This document shows, piece by piece, positions 42,990 through 45,798 of a stretch of 45,798 nucleotides of DNA. The stretch comes from Lachnospiraceae bacterium (GTDB lineage: Bacteria > Bacillota > Clostridia > Lachnospirales > Lachnospiraceae). The position numbers and the translations under genes are program-made. Below the pieces are notes generated by a model that had not been told where the DNA came from, searched no databases, and was given only the letters and a program-made list of their open reading frames with translations. The first letter of the stretch is position 1; each line of letters begins with the position of its first letter. The DNA is taken from positions 1 through 45,798 of the forward strand of contig JAAWLQ010000002.1 of assembly GCA_022797995.1 (NCBI GenBank), read 5' to 3'.

Positions 42990-45134
42990 ATGAATATAGA
43001 AAAGCAGATAGAATTTGACAAAATAAAGGATATATGGACGGCCCTTGCGGTGACGGACCAGGCGAAGGAGAACATTAGAAATACGACATTTTACCTGTCG
43101 GAGAGGGAACTGAGAAAACAGCTACGGGACACTACGGACAGCAGAAGGCTGATTGAAAAGCTGGGCACGCCGCCATTGCAGAACGTGGAGGAAGCGAAGG
43201 AGATTCTGATGATTGCCGAAAAGGGGGACTGCCTTACGCCCTATCAGCTGGAGCGGGTGGAAAGGGTACTTGCGGCCATAGGAAGGATGAAAAGATACCT
43301 GGAGAAGGGAAAGGAAGACGATAATCCTCTGGCGTATTATGGGGAAAATCTGGACGCCGTGGAAGAGTTGCGTGAAGAAATTGGAAGGCAGATCAGAGGC
43401 GGAGAGGTGGACGATTATGCGTCAAGGGAATTGTCACAGATCAGGATCCGGATGGCAGGATGTGAGGAGCAGATGAAGCAGAAGGCAGAGCAGGTCATGC
43501 GTTCTCAGAAAGAGTGTATGGCTGACCTTTACTGTACCACACGGAACGGAAGAATCTGTGTACCGGTGAAAAAGGAATATAAGTTCAGGATTTCGGGAAC
43601 GGTGGTGGACAAATCTGCAAGCGGCAGTACCCTGTTCATAGAGCCCACGGTCGCAGCCAGATACTATGAAGAATTGCAGCAGCTGAAAATCAGCGAGGAA
43701 AATGAGGTATACCGTATCCTGTATACACTGACGGCCATGCTGGGGGCGTCTGCGGAGGCAATGAAGGAGAATATCAGAGTAATGGAAGTGCTGGATTTCA
43801 TCCTGTCAAAGGGGAAGCTAAGCATCGACCTGCAAGCGACGGAGCCTTGTATCAATACGGAACGCAGGATTGTGTTAAAGGACGCCAGGCACCCGCTGAT
43901 GGACAGGGAGAGGAACGTGCCGCTGCAATTTGAAATCGGGGACACTGCCAGAGGCGTTGTGATTACTGGGCCCAATACGGGAGGAAAGACGGTGGCCATC
44001 AAGACCGTCATGTTGAACTGCATAATGGCCCAGTGCGGCCTTCATGTCACCTGCGGGGAAGCGGATATCTGTATGAACAGCGCCTATCTCTGTGATATCG
44101 GAGACGGACAGAACATTGCGGAGAATCTGTCCACCTTCTCGGCACATATCAAAAATGTGCTGGAGGTACTCCGTGAAGTGGATGCGGAAAGCCTGGTTAT
44201 TATGGACGAACTTGGGTCCGGCACCGACCCGGCGGAGGGCATGGGAATCGCGGTGGCCATACTGGAAGAGCTGCGAAAAAGTGGTGCGTTGTTCCTTGTT
44301 ACCACCCATTATCCTGAGATAAAGGAGTATGCGGACAGGACGGAAGGACTTGTCAACGCCCGTATGACCTTTGACAGGGAGACATTAAGCCCCACTTATC
44401 AGATGGTAATCGGGGAGGCGGGAGAGAGCTGCGCTTTCCATATTGCGGACAGGCTGGGGATGCCCCGGGAAATGCTGGAAACGGCAGTCCGCGCGGCTTA
44501 TGGGGAGGATGCCGTGGCCGGATATGCTTTCGGAGAGAACAGGGAGGACTCGGAGAAAAGTGGGACAGATGCGAAAATGAGCATGCCGGAAAAAGGGAGG
44601 ACAGCAGAAAACAGGGAAGTCGCAGAAAATAAGAATATGCCAGGGACCGAAAAGACAATAGAAAAGAGGAGTATGGCAGAGCACGAGAAGGCCGCAGAAA
44701 GAACGGATAAGGCAGAAAAAGAAAGAACAGCAGAAAAAAAGGGCATATCAGGGAAAGAGAAAGCAGGAAAAGAGAAAGCAGGAAAAGAGAGAACAGAGAA
44801 AACCAACCCTGGAAAAATTATCAAAATCAAAAAGGCAAAACCCAGGGAAGACTTGAGCACAAAGTACAAATTGGGTGACAGCGTCATGGTTTACCCGGAC
44901 AAAAAGATTGGCATTGTATGCAAACCCATCAATGAAAAGGGCGTACTGCGGGTACAGCTGCCAGACCGGAAGATATGGATTAATCACAAGCGGGTCAAGT
45001 TCCATGTGGCGGCGGAAGAACTGTATCCGGAGGATTATGATTTTAACATTCTCTTCGAGACGGTGGCCAACCGGAAAATCCTGCATGATATGGGCAGGAA
45101 GCATACGGAGGAGATTGTCCGGCGTGAGGAATAG
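42990..45134 (+). CDS. MutS2-like ATPase without Smr domain
   Basis: The 714-residue protein has the MutS2 order: an N-terminal helical lever/clamp region, Walker A GPNTGGKTVAIKT (about 327-339), LSTFSAHIKNVLEVLR, Walker B VIMDELGSGTDPAEG, and the switch His in LVTTHYPEIKEYA. A ~100-residue Lys/Glu-rich low-complexity linker (tandem AGKEK) precedes a KOW-like beta domain (YKLGDSVMVYPDKKIGIV). MutS2 normally ends in an Smr nuclease domain at ~780 residues; here the protein ends after ~40 further residues without an Smr-like sequence. MutS2 acts on branched DNA and collided ribosomes; without Smr this one should bind but not cut. It may be a second paralog. Confidence 0.85.
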   Translation: MNIEKQIEFDKIKDIWTALAVTDQAKENIRNTTFYLSERELRKQLRDTTDSRRLIEKLGTPPLQNVEEAKEILMIAEKGDCLTPYQLERVERVLAAIGRMKRYLEKGKEDDNPLAYYGENLDAVEELREEIGRQIRGGEVDDYASRELSQIRIRMAGCEEQMKQKAEQVMRSQKECMADLYCTTRNGRICVPVKKEYKFRISGTVVDKSASGSTLFIEPTVAARYYEELQQLKISEENEVYRILYTLTAMLGASAEAMKENIRVMEVLDFILSKGKLSIDLQATEPCINTERRIVLKDARHPLMDRERNVPLQFEIGDTARGVVITGPNTGGKTVAIKTVMLNCIMAQCGLHVTCGEADICMNSAYLCDIGDGQNIAENLSTFSAHIKNVLEVLREVDAESLVIMDELGSGTDPAEGMGIAVAILEELRKSGALFLVTTHYPEIKEYADRTEGLVNARMTFDRETLSPTYQMVIGEAGESCAFHIADRLGMPREMLETAVRAAYGEDAVAGYAFGENREDSEKSGTDAKMSMPEKGRTAENREVAENKNMPGTEKTIEKRSMAEHEKAAERTDKAEKERTAEKKGISGKEKAGKEKAGKERTEKTNPGKIIKIKKAKPREDLSTKYKLGDSVMVYPDKKIGIVCKPINEKGVLRVQLPDRKIWINHKRVKFHVAAEELYPEDYDFNILFETVANRKILHDMGRKHTEEIVRREE

Positions 45135-45215
45135 CAAGGTAAAGTGGTTTTGAAGCCAGCAAAGGCGAAGCTGAGGGTAGTGGGAGATTAAGGAAAATCT
45201 GATAATACTTAAGAA

Positions 45216-45250
45216 GGGATGCGTCTTACTTAGGTACGCATCCCATTCCC
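45216..45250. terminator. terminator between convergent genes
   Basis: GGGATGCGT and ACGCATCCC form a perfect 9-bp stem with an 11-base loop, followed by ATTCCCTTTT. It ends the mutS2-like transcript and, on the other strand, follows the short Rpn-tail ORF. Confidence 0.8.
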
Positions 45251-45252
45251 TT

Positions 45253-45453
45253 TTACCAATATTGTTTTACCTTTTCACTGGATTCAATTTCAGACAATTG
45301 GAATCTCTCTGCGATCCGCTTTATAGTTTCTGCAAATGAAACCCCTAAATCTTTACACATTAAAACAGCACCTTTAATCTGGCCTGTTAATTCGCTCTCT
45401 TCCCTCATTTGCTGAATCGCCAAGCATACATGCTTTTCGTATGCTTTACACAT
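45253..45453 (-). CDS. C-terminal part of a split Rpn-family nuclease, or separate small protein
   Basis: This 66-residue ORF (MCKAYEKHVCLAIQQMREES...) resembles the C-terminal tail of Rpn/PD-(D/E)XK 'putative transposase' proteins, which normally continues straight on from the upstream ORF after a GEVN-MCKA-like junction. Here it is offset by one base and overlaps the preceding ORF by 8 bases. AAGGAG stands nine bases before its ATG, so it can plausibly be translated on its own. In E. coli, Rpn C-terminal fragments made from internal starts act as intragenic antitoxins; whether this ORF does the same is speculation. The plain alternative is a one-base frameshift in a decaying gene. Confidence 0.6.
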   Translation of the reverse strand: MCKAYEKHVCLAIQQMREESELTGQIKGAVLMCKDLGVSFAETIKRIAERFQLSEIESSEKVKQYW

Positions 45454-45796
45454 GATTCACTTCTCCTTTCCCTTCGGGATATTTCAGTTTGGATCCTGTA
45501 ACAACATTTATTACTTCCGCTGCCTGTCTTTCCATGCTTTGAAATTTTATGTCTTCCTCTACGATCTTATTTAGAGTCTGCTTATCTTTAGAATACTTAA
45601 TATATAGCATTACTTCACGCAAGTTCGAGTGAAATTCATTAATTTCGGCATCCGACATTTCCTTTGGGGCAATCAGGTTTACATGGTAGTCCGGTGCGTG
45701 TGCCAGAATTGCATTGTCAACATCGGAATACATTTCTTTCAGGGAGAGCGGCGCATCCCAGCTGTCTGATCCAAAATATATTACAAGGGTGACTAC
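45446..45796 (-). CDS. Rpn/PD-(D/E)XK family nuclease, partial and frameshifted
   Basis: The frame is open to the right edge, so the N-terminus lies outside the window; the ORF-track ATG at 45733 is internal. The visible 116 residues read VVTLVIYFGSDSWDAPLSL, then HAPDYHVNLIAPKEMSD and LREVMLYIKYSKDK. This is the end of the nuclease domain and the connecting helices of Lachnospiraceae Rpn-family recombination-promoting nuclease/putative transposase proteins. It stops at GKGEVNHV, one base out of frame with the tail ORF that follows. Rpn proteins are linked to DNA cleavage, RecA-independent recombination and, in E. coli, phage defence. Activity here cannot be judged without the 5' part. Confidence 0.8.
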   Translation of the reverse strand, partial: VVTLVIYFGSDSWDAPLSLKEMYSDVDNAILAHAPDYHVNLIAPKEMSDAEINEFHSNLREVMLYIKYSKDKQTLNKIVEEDIKFQSMERQAAEVINVVTGSKLKYPEGKGEVNHV

Positions 45797-45798
45797 AG

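Noticed and set aside
44540-44820. Short tandem AGGAAAAGAGAAAGC-type repeats, considered as a repeat array
   Set aside because: They are in frame and encode the Lys/Glu linker of the MutS2-like protein; not CRISPR, no spacers.

Overview
The window looks like a chromosomal segment of a gut-type Lachnospiraceae (Clostridia, Bacillota). The grounds are moderate GC by eye, strong AGGAGG-type ribosome binding sites, sigma-A promoters (TTGATT-N17-TATAAT, TTGACA-N17-TACAAT), and Gram-positive gene content: HPr kinase, a Crh-like HPr, WhiA, RapZ, FtsH, a ROK glucokinase and CUT1-type sugar ABC transporters with large lipoprotein binding proteins. The species was not determined. No rRNA, tRNA, CRISPR array or intact transposase was seen.

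Region 1 (1-17.0 kb) is conserved housekeeping sequence: the 3' end of trmB, trxA, a YitT-type membrane protein, a convergent DUF1846 gene, ftsH with an unusually long acidic tail, an orphan antitoxin-like ORF, a lipoprotein cell-wall amidase and uvrC. A carbon-regulation and envelope cluster follows: hprK, glk, murB, rapZ, whiA, a Crh-like HPr, a DagK-type lipid kinase and fba. HprK, glucokinase, the His15-less HPr and aldolase fit together as a glycolytic-flux sensing module. YvcK, which sits in the comparable Bacillus cluster, is absent.

Region 2 (17.0-33.2 kb) is an accessory glycan-utilisation locus. It opens with two tandem, diverged copies of a small promoter-plus-hairpin unit that look like twin sRNA genes. 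Next come a divergent membrane-anchored AraC-type sensor-regulator, two paralogous binding lipoproteins flanking an LplB/YtcP permease pair, and three apparently cytoplasmic glycosidases: a GH43-like/GH28 fusion, GH39 and GH38. A degraded group II intron, with most of its reverse transcriptase gone but domain V intact, lies directly after the second permease gene. Oligosaccharides would be bound outside, imported, and cut inside; the ATPase must come from elsewhere in the genome.

Region 3 (33.2-45.8 kb) is mixed: a MATE exporter, an AEC transporter, a small alarmone synthetase, a fragment of a mobile-element polyprotein, an HD-hydrolase fused to a YbaK/ProX tRNA-editing domain, a TfoX C-terminal protein, an ABC exporter with a possible leader peptide, a repeat-containing exported protein, an isolated small transcription unit, a MutS2-like ATPase without an Smr domain behind a highly structured leader, and a split Rpn-family nuclease running off the right edge.

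The most novel-looking signals are non-coding. One is a family of intergenic elements ending in GCGGAACTAAAA directly before the ribosome binding sites of glk, the Crh-like gene and the mutS2-like gene; two of them have a shared P1/P2 fold built from different sequences. The other is the tandem sRNA-like pair beside the AraC regulator, whose hairpin shows compensatory changes between copies.
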